A DNA stretch of 64,000 nucleotides from an uncultured Bacteroidales bacterium (lineage in GTDB: Bacteria; Bacteroidota; Bacteroidia; Bacteroidales; UBA932): positions 36,697 to 100,696 of the forward strand of contig ONEX01000009.1 of assembly GCA_900316955.1 (NCBI GenBank), written 5' to 3'. Both the position numbers and the translations under genes were made by a program. The notes beneath the pieces are model-generated. The model saw nothing but the letters and a program-made list of their open reading frames with translations, was not told the origin of the DNA and did not search any database. This document shows, in pieces, positions 36,951 through 48,532 of the stretch; within the stretch, counting starts at the first letter, position 1, and every line of letters starts with the position of its first letter.

Positions 36951-37839
36951 GAAAGGCTTTCACCACCCTGCTGGCCCTCCTTGCCCTGGCCGCCCTGCCG
37001 CTTTCCGCGCAGGAGAACAACAAGAAGAAGTCCATCAACCTGGCGGAGGAGTTCTACCAGCTTCCCGATTCCGTCACGAATGAATGGCTGGACAACGCTC
37101 CCCTTCCCAAGCGGGCGCGGATCAATGATTACTGGATGGTGGGCGTCCACGGCGGCGCCTCCCTGCAGTACGGATATTTCAATCCGCCCCGCCAGACCAA
37201 GTTCCACCCCAATCTGCCGGTCTGGGGCTTCTCCATCACCCGTTTCGCGACGATGATGAACACGTTCCCGAACCTGGGGATGGAAGTGGGCTTCCAGCAC
37301 AACTACGAGGGCTATGATTTCAAGGAATACGAGGTGGACGGGATCTTGTACCGCCAGAGTGTCGACGGCTACCACGAGGCTTATATGGAGGTTCCTGAGG
37401 TGTTCGTCCTTACCCATGGCCATATCGACATGGGCCAGTACGCGAAGATCAACCTCAAGGTAGGCATGTTCGGCGGATACCGGATGAACATCACCCGCAT
37501 CCACGACGAGAAATACCTCACGGCTTTCGACCCCGAATTAGCCCATGCGTTCCAGCCCACGGACAGGCGCTGGACCTATGGCGTCCAGGGCGGATTCGGG
37601 TTCGGGCTGATGCTGGATCCGATCGAGGTCCATCTGGGGGTGCAGGTCAAGTGGGGCTGGTCCTCTTTCTACCAGCCTGATGTGGCCAGCCCGTACTACT
37701 ACCGATTCGCCTATCCGCTGGACGGCGCCGTCACCCTGGGCGTCTATTACCAGCTGACGAAGCGTCGGGGCCATACCCGCGGCGCGCTCCGCCAGCTCGC
37801 CCGCGACTATCTGGCCGAGGAAAGGGAACAAAAGGAACA

Positions 37840-37843
<4 letters not shown>
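36947..37843 (+). CDS. Predicted outer membrane beta-barrel protein
   Basis: 298 residues. Signal peptide 1-21 (MRKAFTTLLALLALAALPLSAQ). The mature region has repeated amphipathic, aromatic-ended strands (YWMVGVHGGASLQYGYF, INLKVGMFGGYRM, YGVQGGFGFGLML, IEVHLGVQVKWGW, AVTLGVYYQL), consistent with a small barrel. I do not recognise the family beyond this. The end is highly charged (RDYLAEEREQKEQ). Overlaps both neighbours by four bases, so it is translated with the Ig lipoprotein and ispG. Confidence 0.65.
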
Positions 37844-39134
<1,291 letters not shown>

Positions 39135-39138
<4 letters not shown>

Positions 39139-40064
39139 AACGAACCATCCTGACCATCCTGGCCGCCCTGCTGTGCGTCCTCTCCTTCGCGCAGGGTAGC
39201 AAAACCACCTACATGGTCGCCCAGCGCGACACCTGCGACCTCTTCATGGACGTGTACGAGCCGGTCGCCGTTCCGGCCGACACGCTCGACAGGCCCACCA
39301 TCCTGTTCGTCTTCGGCGGCGGCTTCATCATGGGCCGGCGCGACGATCCGTGGGTGATGCCCTGGTTCAAGCTCCTGAACGAGAACGGCTACCGGGTGGT
39401 CTCCGTCGATTACCGCCTGGGCCTCAAGGGCGTCCGGATGCGGTTCGACCTGTTCCACCTCATCCAGAGCGCGAACTACACGAAAAAGGCTGTCGATATG
39501 GGCGTGGAGGACGTGTTCGCCTCCGTCCGCTACCTGGCGGACCATCCGGAGATTGGCGTAGACATGGACAACATCGTCATTTCCGGCTGTTCCGCCGGGG
39601 CGATGATTTCCCTTTCCTGCGAGCTGGAAGCCTGCAACCGGACCGTCCGCGCGGAAATCCTCCCCGAGGGCTTCCATTTCGCCGGCGTGATGTCCTTCGC
39701 GGGCGCGATCATGTCCGACAGTGGGAAACCCGCCTATAAGCGCACCCCCTGCCCGCAGCTGCTCATCCATGGCACCAACGACGGCGCCGTCGCCTACGAA
39801 AAGATCGGCTTCGGCCGCTGGGGCATGTTCGGCAGCAGCTACCTCGTGAAAGAGGTCCTGGAGCCCAAGGGGTACACGTACCAGATCTATCGCTACAAGG
39901 GCCACAGCCACGACATGGCCGCCAACATGCTGGCCAACTGGCCGGAAGAGAAACGCTTCCTGGAAGTGTCCGTGATGGGCGGGAAACCGCTCGTGATCGA
40001 CAGCATGGTGGATGACCCGACGATGCCGGTTTGGCAGTCGGTCACCCTGGACGATATCTATTGA
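39135..40064 (+). CDS. Secreted alpha/beta-hydrolase (esterase/carboxylesterase type)
   Basis: 309 residues with a signal peptide (1-20, MKRTILTILAALLCVLSFAQ). The oxyanion-hole region is LFVFGGGFIMG, and the nucleophile motif is SGCSAGAM with Ser near 152. Late His (KGHSHDMAA near 256) fits the catalytic His. It is similar in form to secreted carboxylesterases or acyl-esterases acting on carbohydrate or lipid substrates; the substrate is unknown. It overlaps ispG by four bases and ends three bases from the converging psd gene. Confidence 0.75.
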
Positions 40065-40067
40065 TCC

Positions 40068-40751
40068 TTATTCCGGCAGGATGGCCATCACCGTCTCCAC
40101 GGCCTTGACCTTGTCGCCGAGCTTCACCTGGATCTCGGCGTCGAGGGGCAGGAACATGTCGATGCGGGAACCGAACTTGATCACGCCGCACTGGTCGCCG
40201 CGGTTCTCCATGTTGCCAGGCTCGGAATAGCAGACGATCCGGCGGGCGAAGGTGCCGGCGATCTGCTTGAAAAAGACCTCCCCGTATCTGTTCTTCAGGC
40301 AGCTGGAGGAATGCTCGTTCAGCTCGGAGGACTTGGGATGGAAGGCCAGCAGGTACTTCCCCGGATGGTACTTGTAGTAGGTCACTTTCCCGTTCACCGG
40401 CCAGAAGTTGCAGTGGACGTCGAAGAAGTCCATGTACACGGAAATCTGGATGCAGTCCCGTTGCAGGTATTCCTTCTCGAAGACTTTCTCGAGGATCACC
40501 ACCTTGCCGTCCGCCACCGAGGTGACGAGGCGGTCGTTCTCATAGTCCGGCACGGTGCGGTCCGGCACCCGGAAGAACCAGGTGATGAAGCACATGAAGA
40601 CGACGAGGATGACCGAGATCGGAATAGAGATCCACGGGTTGTGGATGAAACGCGCATTCAGCCAGATTAGTATGGCGCAGATGCACCAGGCGATGAGGAT
40701 GGTCTCGTAGGAGTCCTTGTCGATGCGGATGCTGTTGATAAGTCTTTTCAT
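40068..40751 (-). CDS. psd: Phosphatidylserine decarboxylase (short Bacteroidales type)
   Basis: 227 residues with two N-terminal transmembrane helices. The autocleavage site is the GS in IKFGSRIDMFLP near residue 193, giving the pyruvoyl prosthetic group; archetypal enzymes have LGST. SVYMDFFDVHCNFWPVNGKVTY is the conserved substrate region. It makes phosphatidylethanolamine. It lies downstream of cdsA, which supplies CDP-diacylglycerol, so the two steps of phospholipid synthesis are in one operon. Confidence 0.9.
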   Translation of the reverse strand: MKRLINSIRIDKDSYETILIAWCICAILIWLNARFIHNPWISIPISVILVVFMCFITWFFRVPDRTVPDYENDRLVTSVADGKVVILEKVFEKEYLQRDCIQISVYMDFFDVHCNFWPVNGKVTYYKYHPGKYLLAFHPKSSELNEHSSSCLKNRYGEVFFKQIAGTFARRIVCYSEPGNMENRGDQCGVIKFGSRIDMFLPLDAEIQVKLGDKVKAVETVMAILPE

Positions 40752-40762
40752 AGTTCAGATGG

Positions 40763-41590
40763 CTACAGCAGGCCGATGATGACCAAGTAGATGACACCGG
40801 CCGGGATGGCGAAGAGGGCGCTGTCGAAGCGGTCCATCATGCCGCCGTGTCCGGGGATGATGTTGCCGGAATCCTTGATCTCGCACACCCGTTTCCACTG
40901 GGATTCGAACAGGTCGCCGAAAACGCCGGCTACGTGCATGATGACGGACAGGATGATGGCGTGGTACCAGGGATAGGTCCAGAGACCCGTCCAGACCAGG
41001 ATGAGGCCCGCCAGGACGGCGAACACGAGGCCGCCCCAGAAGCCGGCCCAGGTCTTTTTCGGAGAGACGCTCGGGAAGAGTTTCTTACTGTACTTGCCGA
41101 GGAGCATCCCGACGCAGTAGGCGCCCACGTCGGAGGCCCAGATGATGATGAAGAAGGCGAGCATCGGGCGACCGTCGAAATTTCCGGCCTGGTCCAGGAC
41201 CACGAAGCTGGAGAGCGTGAGCGGCGCCGCGATGTACAGGAGACCCGTGTACAGGAAGGAGAAGAGCTTGAAATCGGCCTTGTCCTTGACCATGAGGGTG
41301 GAGACCATCAGCACGAGCAGCAGGATGGCGCTGACGCCCACCAGCCGGATGTCCAGCCGGAAGGCCAGGACGAAGAACAGGGTCAGGAACGAGCAGCACC
41401 CCAGCACGATGGCCAGGGCGCGCGTCTGGGGGAACAACTCCCCCATCGTCATACGGTAGAACTCGTACAGCATCGTCACCATCATGAAGGTGATGAGGGC
41501 GGCGTACAGGTACTTGTTCACGAGAAGGCCACCGATGACGATGGCCAGGAAACAGATCCCCGAGAGGGTTCTTTTGACGGTATTATTCAT
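40763..41590 (-). CDS. cdsA: Phosphatidate cytidylyltransferase
   Basis: 275 residues, about eight membrane helices. The signature IKDSGNIIPGHGGMMDRFDSALFA at the C-terminus, plus FFIIIWASDVGAYCVG and SPKKTWAGFWGG, identify CdsA, which makes CDP-diacylglycerol from phosphatidic acid and CTP. The start overlaps the ftsH stop by eight bases. It is followed by psd. Confidence 0.96.
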   Translation of the reverse strand: MNNTVKRTLSGICFLAIVIGGLLVNKYLYAALITFMMVTMLYEFYRMTMGELFPQTRALAIVLGCCSFLTLFFVLAFRLDIRLVGVSAILLLVLMVSTLMVKDKADFKLFSFLYTGLLYIAAPLTLSSFVVLDQAGNFDGRPMLAFFIIIWASDVGAYCVGMLLGKYSKKLFPSVSPKKTWAGFWGGLVFAVLAGLILVWTGLWTYPWYHAIILSVIMHVAGVFGDLFESQWKRVCEIKDSGNIIPGHGGMMDRFDSALFAIPAGVIYLVIIGLL

Positions 41591-43550
41591 GCTCCTCGGT
41601 TTCAGGCGCAGGCTGTTGTTCCTCTTCCGCCGGTTTCACCTTGGGACCGAGGATGCGCTCGATGTCTTCCGCAAAGATAACTTCTTTTTCGAGAAGAAGC
41701 GCGCCCATCTGCATGAATCCTTCCTTGTGGTCCTCGATCAGCCGGAGGGTCCGGTCGTGGACCTCCTGGATGATGGCCTTGACTTCCTCGTCCATCAGTT
41801 CGGCCGTCTTCTCGGAATAGGGCTTCGTGAGATTGTAGCCGCGGGCGCCGGTGGAGTCGTAGAAGGAGAGGTTCCCCACCTTGTCGCTCATGCCGTAGTA
41901 CTGGACCATGCTGTAAGCCATGCCCGTCATGCGCTCCAGGTCGTTCAAGGCGCCCGTGGATGGCTCTCCATTGAGGACCTCCTCCGCGACGCGGCCGCCG
42001 ATGAGGGCGCACATCCGGTCGATCATGACGCTGCGGGACCAGTTCTTCCGTTCCTCCGGGAGGTACCAGGTGAGGCCCAGGGCGTTGCCGCGCGGGATGA
42101 TGCTCACCTTGAACACCGGATCCGCGTACGGGAGAAGCCAGCCCACGAGGGCGTGGCCCGCCTCGTGGTAGGCCGTCGTCCGCTTCTCAGCGGGCGACAT
42201 GATGGTGTTGTTCTTGCGCTCGAGACCGCCGATGATGCGGTCCACGGCGTCCAGGAAGTCCTGCTGGTTCACGGTCGCGTGGTTGCGCCGGGCCGCCGTG
42301 AGGGCGGCCTCGTTGCACACGTTCGCGATGTCGGCGCCGGAGAATCCCGGCGTGTGCTTGGCCATGAACTCCACGTTGAAGTCCGGATCCACCTTGATGC
42401 CGCGCAGGTGCACCTGGAAGATCTCCTCGCGCTCCTTGAGCTCCGGAAGCTCGACATGGATCTGCCGGTCGAAACGGCCGGCGCGCATGAGGGCCTGGTC
42501 CAGGATGTCCGCCCGGTTGGTGGCGGCGAGGACGATGACACCGGAATTGGTGCCGAAGCCGTCCATTTCCGTGAGCAGCTGGTTCAGCGTGTTCTCCCGC
42601 TCGTCATTGGAGGTGAAGCCGCCGTTCTTCGCGCGGGCGCGTCCCACGGCGTCGATTTCGTCGATGAAGACGATGCACGGGGCTTTCTCCTTCGCCTGGC
42701 GGAAGAGGTCGCGGACGCGGGACGCGCCCACGCCGACGAACATTTCCACGAAGTCGGAACCGGAGATGGAGAAGAACGGGACGTTCGCCTCCCCCGCCAC
42801 GGCCTTCGCCAGGAGCGTCTTGCCGGTGCCCGGAGGCCCGACCAGGAGCGCGCCCTTCGGGATCTTGCCGCCGAGGGCCGTGTATTTCTTCGGATTCTTG
42901 AGGAAGTCGACGATCTCCATCACTTCCTCCTTCGCGCCGTACAGGCCGGCGACGTCCTTGAAGGTGACCTTGACCTCGTCCTTGTCCGCGAGCTTGCCGG
43001 TGGCCTTGCCCACATTGAAGGGATTGCCCATGCCGCCGCCCGCGCCGCCGGCGCCCCGGTTCATGCCCCGGAACATCCACACCCAGAAGAGGATGAGGAG
43101 CAGCGTCGGGAAAATCCACTGGGCCAGTTCTGCCCAGGTGTGGTCGGCGTTCTGGATGACCACCTTGAACTGCTCCCCGACCGGCAGGTTCTCGTTCAGT
43201 TTCTCGAAGTTCTCCTCCGGGTCGAACCGGGCGGAGACCAGGAAGTAGAAATGCGGCGCCCGGCGCGGGACATTCCCGCCCGGGAACTGGTCGGCGTACT
43301 TGGCCAGCCGCTCGGGACGGACCTTGATCTCGCCCCGGATGTCGTTCCGCACGAAGACAATCTCCTCGATGTCGCCCGACTGGGCCATCGTCTGGACCTG
43401 CTGCCACTCGATCTTCTGCGGTTCGGAGGACTGCTGGTTGGAGAACAGCAGCCAGCCGATGCCGGCGATCAGCAACAGGTACAGCCAGGAGAAGTTGAAG
43501 GAAACGCGGAAAGTCTTCCCGCCTTTCGGATCTTTCTTTTTGTCAGCCAT
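41583..43550 (-). CDS. ftsH: ATP-dependent zinc metalloprotease FtsH
   Basis: 655 residues. Two N-terminal transmembrane segments (about 18-38 and 145-165) bracket a periplasmic region. The AAA+ domain has [13 protein letters not shown] near 238, IDEIDAVGR, the SRH region [12 protein letters not shown], and the protease has HEAGH near 461 plus the third zinc ligand in the DLERMT segment. It degrades membrane and cytosolic proteins. A longer open frame runs antisense through the whole gene; codon pattern and the complete domain set support this strand. The ATG directly follows the rsfS stop. Confidence 0.97.
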   Translation of the reverse strand: MADKKKDPKGGKTFRVSFNFSWLYLLLIAGIGWLLFSNQQSSEPQKIEWQQVQTMAQSGDIEEIVFVRNDIRGEIKVRPERLAKYADQFPGGNVPRRAPHFYFLVSARFDPEENFEKLNENLPVGEQFKVVIQNADHTWAELAQWIFPTLLLILFWVWMFRGMNRGAGGAGGGMGNPFNVGKATGKLADKDEVKVTFKDVAGLYGAKEEVMEIVDFLKNPKKYTALGGKIPKGALLVGPPGTGKTLLAKAVAGEANVPFFSISGSDFVEMFVGVGASRVRDLFRQAKEKAPCIVFIDEIDAVGRARAKNGGFTSNDERENTLNQLLTEMDGFGTNSGVIVLAATNRADILDQALMRAGRFDRQIHVELPELKEREEIFQVHLRGIKVDPDFNVEFMAKHTPGFSGADIANVCNEAALTAARRNHATVNQQDFLDAVDRIIGGLERKNNTIMSPAEKRTTAYHEAGHALVGWLLPYADPVFKVSIIPRGNALGLTWYLPEERKNWSRSVMIDRMCALIGGRVAEEVLNGEPSTGALNDLERMTGMAYSMVQYYGMSDKVGNLSFYDSTGARGYNLTKPYSEKTAELMDEEVKAIIQEVHDRTLRLIEDHKEGFMQMGALLLEKEVIFAEDIERILGPKVKPAEEEQQPAPETEEHE

Positions 43551-43928
43551 TTACGCTTCGGGTTTTTTGGCCGCGGGCTTCTTGCGCTCCTTGTATTCCT
43601 TGCGGGGAAGGTCCGCCCAGAGGTCCTCCAGACGGTAGAATTCGCGGTATTCCTTGAGAAAGATATGGACGACGATGTGGCCGTAGTCCTGGATGATCCA
43701 GAAATTGTTGCCCTCGCCCTGGGAACGCCAGAGCTTGTGGCCTTCTTCCTGCATCTTTTCGGCGATGTTGTCGGCGATGGCACCTACCTGCGTGGTGTTG
43801 GAGCCGTCGCACACCACGAAGAAATCCGTGATGGCACCGTCCATCTTTCGCATATCCAGCGAGACCACGTCCTGTCCCTTCTTGTCCAGGATCGCATCGG
43901 CAATCAGCCGAAGGTCGTGTGTAATCAT
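43551..43928 (-). CDS. rsfS: Ribosome silencing factor RsfS
   Basis: 125 residues from the ATG at 43928, the usual family length. ILDKKGQDVVSLDM, ITDFFVVCDGSNTTQVGAIADNI and WIIQDYGHIVVHIFLKEYREFYRLEDLW are the conserved RsfS stretch that binds L14 and blocks subunit joining in starved cells. A longer in-frame extension overlaps the birA promoter on the other strand and is rejected. First gene of the rsfS-ftsH-cdsA-psd operon; the tail is Lys/Pro-rich. Confidence 0.93.
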   Translation of the reverse strand: MITHDLRLIADAILDKKGQDVVSLDMRKMDGAITDFFVVCDGSNTTQVGAIADNIAEKMQEEGHKLWRSQGEGNNFWIIQDYGHIVVHIFLKEYREFYRLEDLWADLPRKEYKERKKPAAKKPEA

Positions 43929-43942
43929 ATCGGGATTATTTG

Positions 43943-43950
43943 TAATTTTG
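43943..43950 (+). promoter_or_regulatory. -7 promoter box of birA
   Basis: TAATTTTG, 29 bases before the birA ATG at 43980. No clear TTTG at -33. The divergent rsfS gene starts just upstream. Confidence 0.55.
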
Positions 43951-43979
43951 CAGTACAAAGATACACAAAATCCGAACCA

Positions 43980-44720
43980 ATGGAAAATGTCATGCGGATA
44001 AAGTGGTTCGAGCAGTTGGATTCCACCAGCAGCGAACTCCTGCGGCATATCGGGGACTATGACAATTTGTCAGTGGTCGCCGCCGTGAACCAGACGGCGG
44101 GGCGCGGACAGCGCGGGAACCGCTGGTTTTCCGCCCCGGGCGACAACTTGACTTTCTCCTTCCTGCTCCGGCCGGAAGCCCTGCCCGCCCGGGAGGTGAT
44201 GGCCCTGACCTGCTTCGCCACGCTCGCGGTCCGGGACGCGCTCCGCGCGGAAGGGGCCGAGGCCGTCATCAAGTGGCCGAACGACATCTACGTGGGCAAG
44301 CGGAAGATCTGCGGGATGCTCGTGGAGAACGGCCTCGAAGGGGCGGACATCGCCTGGTCGGTCATCGGCATCGGCATCAACCTGAACCAGACGGTTTTCC
44401 CGGGCGGGGTCCTGAATCCCACCTCCCTCAAGCGGCTGACGGGGAAAACCTACGATCCGGCCGCCTTCCTGGACAAGCTGTGCAGCGGCTTGGAAGCCCG
44501 GCTGCCCGACCTGGCGACGCCGGAAAGCCGGAACGCCCTCCGGGACGCCTACGAGCAGGATCTCTTCCAGAAAGGGATCCAGGCCCCGTACCGGGACCTG
44601 GCGACCGGCGAGGAGTTTACGGGCACCATCCTGGGCATCACGCCCGAAGGCCTTCTACGCATTGAAGCCGAAGGCCAGGAGCGGACCTTCGGCTTCAAGG
44701 AAGTCAGTTATATCCTGTAA
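43980..44720 (+). CDS. birA: Biotin--[acetyl-CoA carboxylase] ligase
   Basis: 246 residues from the ATG at 43980 (an ATG at 43992 is equally possible). No N-terminal DNA-binding domain, so it is a monofunctional group I ligase. Biotin/ATP site: NQTAGRGQRGNRWFSAPGDNLTFS; KWPNDIYVGKRKICGMLVE follows, then the C-terminal SH3-like domain. It biotinylates the carboxyl carrier protein. The open frame extends far upstream, antisense to ftsH, but homology starts here. It abuts the rpe stop on the other strand with no gap. Confidence 0.93.
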   Translation: MENVMRIKWFEQLDSTSSELLRHIGDYDNLSVVAAVNQTAGRGQRGNRWFSAPGDNLTFSFLLRPEALPAREVMALTCFATLAVRDALRAEGAEAVIKWPNDIYVGKRKICGMLVENGLEGADIAWSVIGIGINLNQTVFPGGVLNPTSLKRLTGKTYDPAAFLDKLCSGLEARLPDLATPESRNALRDAYEQDLFQKGIQAPYRDLATGEEFTGTILGITPEGLLRIEAEGQERTFGFKEVSYIL

Positions 44721-45365
44721 TCAGCCTTCCCGGAGCGCGGCGACCGCGGCGGCGGGATCCTCCGCCCGGAACACGGCGCTGCCGGCGACGAGAATGTCCA
44801 CGCCGGCCTTCGCCAGGCGCCCGGCGTTCTTCGGCGAGACGCCGCCGTCCACCTCGACGAGGGCGGGACTGCCGATGCGTTTCAGCTCCGCCTTGACGGC
44901 CCGGATGCGGGCGTAGGTGTCCTCGATGAACTTCTGCCCGCCGAAGCCGGCGAAAACGCTCATCAAGAGCACGTAATCCACCTTTCCGAGGTACGGGAAG
45001 ATCTTCTCCACCGGGCAGTCGGGATTGATGACGATGCCCGCTTTCACCCCGAAGCTGTGGATGAGGTCGATGACCGTATCTGTCTCATCCAGCGCCGCTT
45101 CGTAATGGAAGCTGATCATGGCGGCACCCGCCTTCGCGAAACGCTCCACGTACTTTTCCGGATGGACGATCATCAGGTGCACGTCCATCGGCTTGCGGGC
45201 CTCCCGCGCGACGGCTTCCACGACCGGGAAGCCGAAGGAGATGTTCGGGACGAAGGTGCCGTCCATGATGTCCAGGTGGAAGATGTCCGCATGGGCATTG
45301 ACCGTCTCCACCTCTTTCGAGAGATGGAGGAAGTCGGCGGCCAGGAGCGAGGGAGCGATGAGCAT
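44721..45365 (-). CDS. rpe: Ribulose-phosphate 3-epimerase
   Basis: 214 residues. Family motifs in order: IAPSLLAADFLHL, FHLDIMDGTFVPN (metal-binding His/Asp), VHLMIVHPEKYV, VLLMSVFAGFGGQKF, and VEVDGGVSPKNAG. It interconverts ribulose 5-phosphate and xylulose 5-phosphate in the pentose phosphate pathway. It starts one base after the pepD stop, so it is likely in the same transcript. Confidence 0.96.
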   Translation of the reverse strand: MLIAPSLLAADFLHLSKEVETVNAHADIFHLDIMDGTFVPNISFGFPVVEAVAREARKPMDVHLMIVHPEKYVERFAKAGAAMISFHYEAALDETDTVIDLIHSFGVKAGIVINPDCPVEKIFPYLGKVDYVLLMSVFAGFGGQKFIEDTYARIRAVKAELKRIGSPALVEVDGGVSPKNAGRLAKAGVDILVAGSAVFRAEDPAAAVAALREG

Positions 45366-45366
45366 C

Positions 45367-46794
45367 TTACGAGAAATTGAGGACGATATCCTTCAGGTGC
45401 TCGACGAACTTTTCCAGCGAAGCGAGCTCGAGCTTCTCGCCCGGGGCGTGCACGTTCCGGAGGGTGGGACCGAAGGAGATCATGTCCAGGTCCGGGAACT
45501 TCTCCAGGAACAGGCCGCATTCGAGGCCGGCGTGGATGGCCTTGACCTCCGGATCGACCAGGAACAGGCGCTTGTAGGAGTCCACGGAGACCTTGAGGAT
45601 GCGGGATTCCAGGTTGGGCTTCCAGCCGGGGTACTCGCCATGGTGCTCCACGTCGAAGGAGCCCAGGAAGAAGGCCGCTTCCACCCTTTCCGCCATCGCG
45701 TGCAGCTCGGAGACGACGGAACTGCGCTGGCTCGTGATGACCTTGAGGACGTCGCCCTCGATGTGCGCGGCGGCCAGGTTCGTGGAGGTCTCGACCAGGC
45801 CGGGAATGTCCATGGACATCTTCTCCACCCCGTGCGGGACGCCCAGGAGGGTCATGATGATGTTCGCGGCGTCTCCTTCCTCGATCGGACGGATGAGGGA
45901 GGCTTCCTCCGCGAAGACGACCTTGAGGCCCGGGTCGCTGGACTTGTATTCGGCCTGGATGATGCCTTCGAAGGCTTCCGCGTCGGCTTTCCATTCGTCG
46001 ATGTCCGCCGCCGGGACGGCGATGACGGCCTCCGCCTCGCGGCAGATGGCGTTGGGCTTGTTCCCGCCCCCGAGGGTCAGGAGCTGGAAATCGTACTGGA
46101 GCTCCGTGTACAGGAAGCGGATGAGGAGCCGCAGGGCGTTCGCGCGTTCCTTGTTGATGTCGTCTCCGCTGTGGCCGCCGCGGCCGCCGGTGACGCGGAC
46201 CTTCAGCGTCCGATAGCCCTTTCGCAGGGCCTCGCGCTTGAATTCGAAGGTGGCGGTGGTGTCCATGCCGCCGGCGCAGCCCACGAAGAGCTGTCCCTCG
46301 TCCTCGGAATCCAGGTTGATGAGGGTCTTCCCTTCGAAGAAGCCGGGCTCCAGGGCGAAGGCGCCGTCCATGCCGGTTTCCTCCGAAGTCGTGAACAGGC
46401 ACTCGAGCTTGCCGGTTGGAAGGTCGCTCGCGAGCAGGGCGAGGCAGGCGGCGATGCCGATACCGTCGTCCGCGCCGAGGGTGGTGTTCTTGGCCACCAT
46501 CCAGCCGTCCTCCACCTCATAGGGGATCGCCTGGGTGAGGAAGTCGAAGTCGAAATGCGCGTTCTTCTCGCACACCATGTCCTGGTGCGCCTGGAGAACG
46601 AGGGTGGGAACCTTTTCCTTGCCGGGGGCGGCTTCCTTGACGATCACGACGTTGCCGGCCTTGTCGGTCCGGCACTCGAAGTGGTGCTTCGCGGCGAATT
46701 CCTGGAGGTAAGCAGTCATGGGACCTTCGTGGCCCGATTCGCGGGGAATCCGGGTGATGTCCTTGAAAATGTCCAATACGGTATCAGCGGTCAT
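45367..46794 (-). CDS. pepD: Aminoacyl-histidine dipeptidase (M20 family PepD)
   Basis: 475 residues from the ATG at 46794. M20C features: VLQAHQDMVCEK (zinc-binding His and the neighbouring Asp), LGADDGIGIAA, TTSEETGMDGA (general base Glu), and VTGGRGGHSGDDI. It hydrolyses dipeptides such as carnosine-like Xaa-His. An in-frame extension upstream crosses the dnaA terminator and is rejected. The -7 box is only TATCTTTA, an imperfect match. Confidence 0.93.
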   Translation of the reverse strand: MTADTVLDIFKDITRIPRESGHEGPMTAYLQEFAAKHHFECRTDKAGNVVIVKEAAPGKEKVPTLVLQAHQDMVCEKNAHFDFDFLTQAIPYEVEDGWMVAKNTTLGADDGIGIAACLALLASDLPTGKLECLFTTSEETGMDGAFALEPGFFEGKTLINLDSEDEGQLFVGCAGGMDTTATFEFKREALRKGYRTLKVRVTGGRGGHSGDDINKERANALRLLIRFLYTELQYDFQLLTLGGGNKPNAICREAEAVIAVPAADIDEWKADAEAFEGIIQAEYKSSDPGLKVVFAEEASLIRPIEEGDAANIIMTLLGVPHGVEKMSMDIPGLVETSTNLAAAHIEGDVLKVITSQRSSVVSELHAMAERVEAAFFLGSFDVEHHGEYPGWKPNLESRILKVSVDSYKRLFLVDPEVKAIHAGLECGLFLEKFPDLDMISFGPTLRNVHAPGEKLELASLEKFVEHLKDIVLNFS

Positions 46795-46826
46795 ATCCTT
46801 GCGTGTTTTGTTGCGTAAAGATACAC

Positions 46827-46852
46827 AAAAAAAACGGAACTGAGTCCCGTTT
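46827..46852 (-). terminator. Rho-independent terminator of dnaA
   Basis: On the minus strand AAACGGGAC, loop TCA, GTTCCGTTT forms a nine-pair stem (one G:T) followed by eight T, directly after the dnaA stop. Confidence 0.85.
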
Positions 46853-46874
46853 CCCCCGTATATGTCAGGAATTC

Positions 46875-48302
46875 TTACCGTTCCACCGGAACGGCGACCA
46901 TGTTCTCGATGTCCGTGACGTACTGGCGGAAGGTCTTGTCGGTGGACATCAGGTCCTGGACGGTGGTGCAGGCATGCAGGACGGTCGCGTGGTCCTTGCC
47001 GCCGAGCTCGGCGCCGATGGTCGAGAGCGAGCAGTTCGGGATGAGGTTCCGGCACTCGTACATCGCGATCTGGCGCGCCTGGACGATCTGGCGCTTGCGG
47101 GACTTGGAGAGCAGGATGTCGCGGGTGATGTTGAAATACTCGCATACGGTGTCCACGATCAGGTCGATGGAGACGTCCGTCTGCTCCTCGCCGACGATCT
47201 TGCCGGTGATGCTCTCCGCCAGGGACACGGTGATTTCCCGGTGGCCCAGGGTGGCGTTCGCGATCAGGGAGATGAGCGTGCCCTCGAGCTCGCGGAAGTT
47301 GGACTTGATCCGGGAGGCCAGGAAAGCCATGACTTCCTCGTCGATGGCGACGCCCTCGCGGAAGGCGCGGGCCTTGAGCATCGACAGGCGGGTTTCATAG
47401 TCCGGCTTGAGAAGCTCCACGGAGAGACCCCACTTGAAGCGGGACAGGAGGCGTTCCTCGAAGTTCTGCAGGTCCACGGGCGCGCGGTCGGAGGTGAAGA
47501 TCAGCTGCTTGCCGCTCTGGTGCAGGTGGTTGAACACGTTGAAGAACGCGTTCTGCGAGCCCTGGCCCAAGAGGTCCTGGATGTCGTCCACCAGCAGGAC
47601 GTCGATCTTCATGTAGAAGGCCATGAAGTCCACGAGGCGGTTGCCCTTGATGGCGTCCATGTACTGGGTCTTGAACTCGTTGCCGGTCACATAGAGGACC
47701 ACGAGCTCCGGATACTTCTCCTTGATGGCGATGCCGGTGGCCTGGATGAGGTGCGTCTTGCCGAGACCCGGCCCGCCGAAGATGAACAGCGGATTGAACG
47801 GCGTCCGGCCCGGGGCGTTGGAGATGTTGCCGCCGGCATTGATGCCGAGCTTGTTGCACTCCCCTTCCACGAGGTTCGCGAAGCAGTAGACCGGGTTCAG
47901 CCGCGGGTCGATCTTCAGGCGCTGGACGCCGGGGAAGACGAACGGGCTCGGGCTGCCCGACGGCTGCGCGGTGTTGATGGCGACCGTCTTGTTGGTCGGG
48001 GCGAGGCCGTGGGAGGCCGGATACACCATCGGCTTCTCCACCTGCACCGGGCGCACCATATAATGGAGCTGGGCGCCGGCGCCGATGGCACGCTTGAGCG
48101 TCATCTTGAGAAGATCCAGGTAGGCGCCCTCGATGTAGTCGCGGAAGAAATCCGTGGGGACTTCCACCGTGAGGGTGGAGTCCACGAGCGACACCGGACG
48201 GATGGGCTTGAACCACGTGTCAAACTTCTGCGGATCAATGTTGTTGGCAATGATCTGCAGACAGTTATTCCACACGGCAATATGTCTGTCTTGTCCGGTC
48301 AC
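46875..48302 (-). CDS. dnaA: Chromosomal replication initiator DnaA
   Basis: 475 residues with a GTG start. Domain I (DPQKFDTWFKPI), a short linker, then the AAA+ domain with FIFGGPGLGKTHLIQA (Walker A near 176), VLLVDDIQDL (Walker B), and ISFTSDRAP-type sensor; domain IV ends with RKRQIVQARQIAMY and the signature ELGGKDHATVLHAC. It binds DnaA boxes and opens the origin. Its promoter and terminator are both clear. No TTATCCACA cluster is seen around it, so oriC is not evident here. Confidence 0.97.
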   Translation of the reverse strand: MTGQDRHIAVWNNCLQIIANNIDPQKFDTWFKPIRPVSLVDSTLTVEVPTDFFRDYIEGAYLDLLKMTLKRAIGAGAQLHYMVRPVQVEKPMVYPASHGLAPTNKTVAINTAQPSGSPSPFVFPGVQRLKIDPRLNPVYCFANLVEGECNKLGINAGGNISNAPGRTPFNPLFIFGGPGLGKTHLIQATGIAIKEKYPELVVLYVTGNEFKTQYMDAIKGNRLVDFMAFYMKIDVLLVDDIQDLLGQGSQNAFFNVFNHLHQSGKQLIFTSDRAPVDLQNFEERLLSRFKWGLSVELLKPDYETRLSMLKARAFREGVAIDEEVMAFLASRIKSNFRELEGTLISLIANATLGHREITVSLAESITGKIVGEEQTDVSIDLIVDTVCEYFNITRDILLSKSRKRQIVQARQIAMYECRNLIPNCSLSTIGAELGGKDHATVLHACTTVQDLMSTDKTFRQYVTDIENMVAVPVER

Positions 48303-48329
48303 GAGGGATATTCAATTGGTTTTGTATTG

Positions 48330-48360
48330 CAAAGATGGAGGAAAAAAACTTGATAACAAA
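48330..48360 (-). promoter_or_regulatory. dnaA promoter
   Basis: On the minus strand TTTG (48357-48360), 19 bases, then CATCTTTG (48330-48337), close to TAnnTTTG with C in place of T. It is 27 bases before the dnaA GTG. The flanking 48338-48480 is very AT-rich. Confidence 0.7.
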
Positions 48361-48532
48361 TCAAAATTGCTATTGCATATTCAAATTTTTTTGTTTTAAT
48401 TTAAGTTGCGCATCCTCCAAAAACTCCGCTTAACAATAGACTGAAAATCAGTCACTTACTTTTATAAAACTTTTGTATAATGCGTCCAATTGGGTTTCTT
48501 GTTTAGAAAATTTCCAAATTGGCGAAATGCGG

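Noticed and set aside
41484-43979. Long open frame antisense to ftsH leading into birA
   Set aside because: It is a shadow frame in high-GC DNA; ftsH on the minus strand has a complete domain set, and birA homology begins only at 43980.
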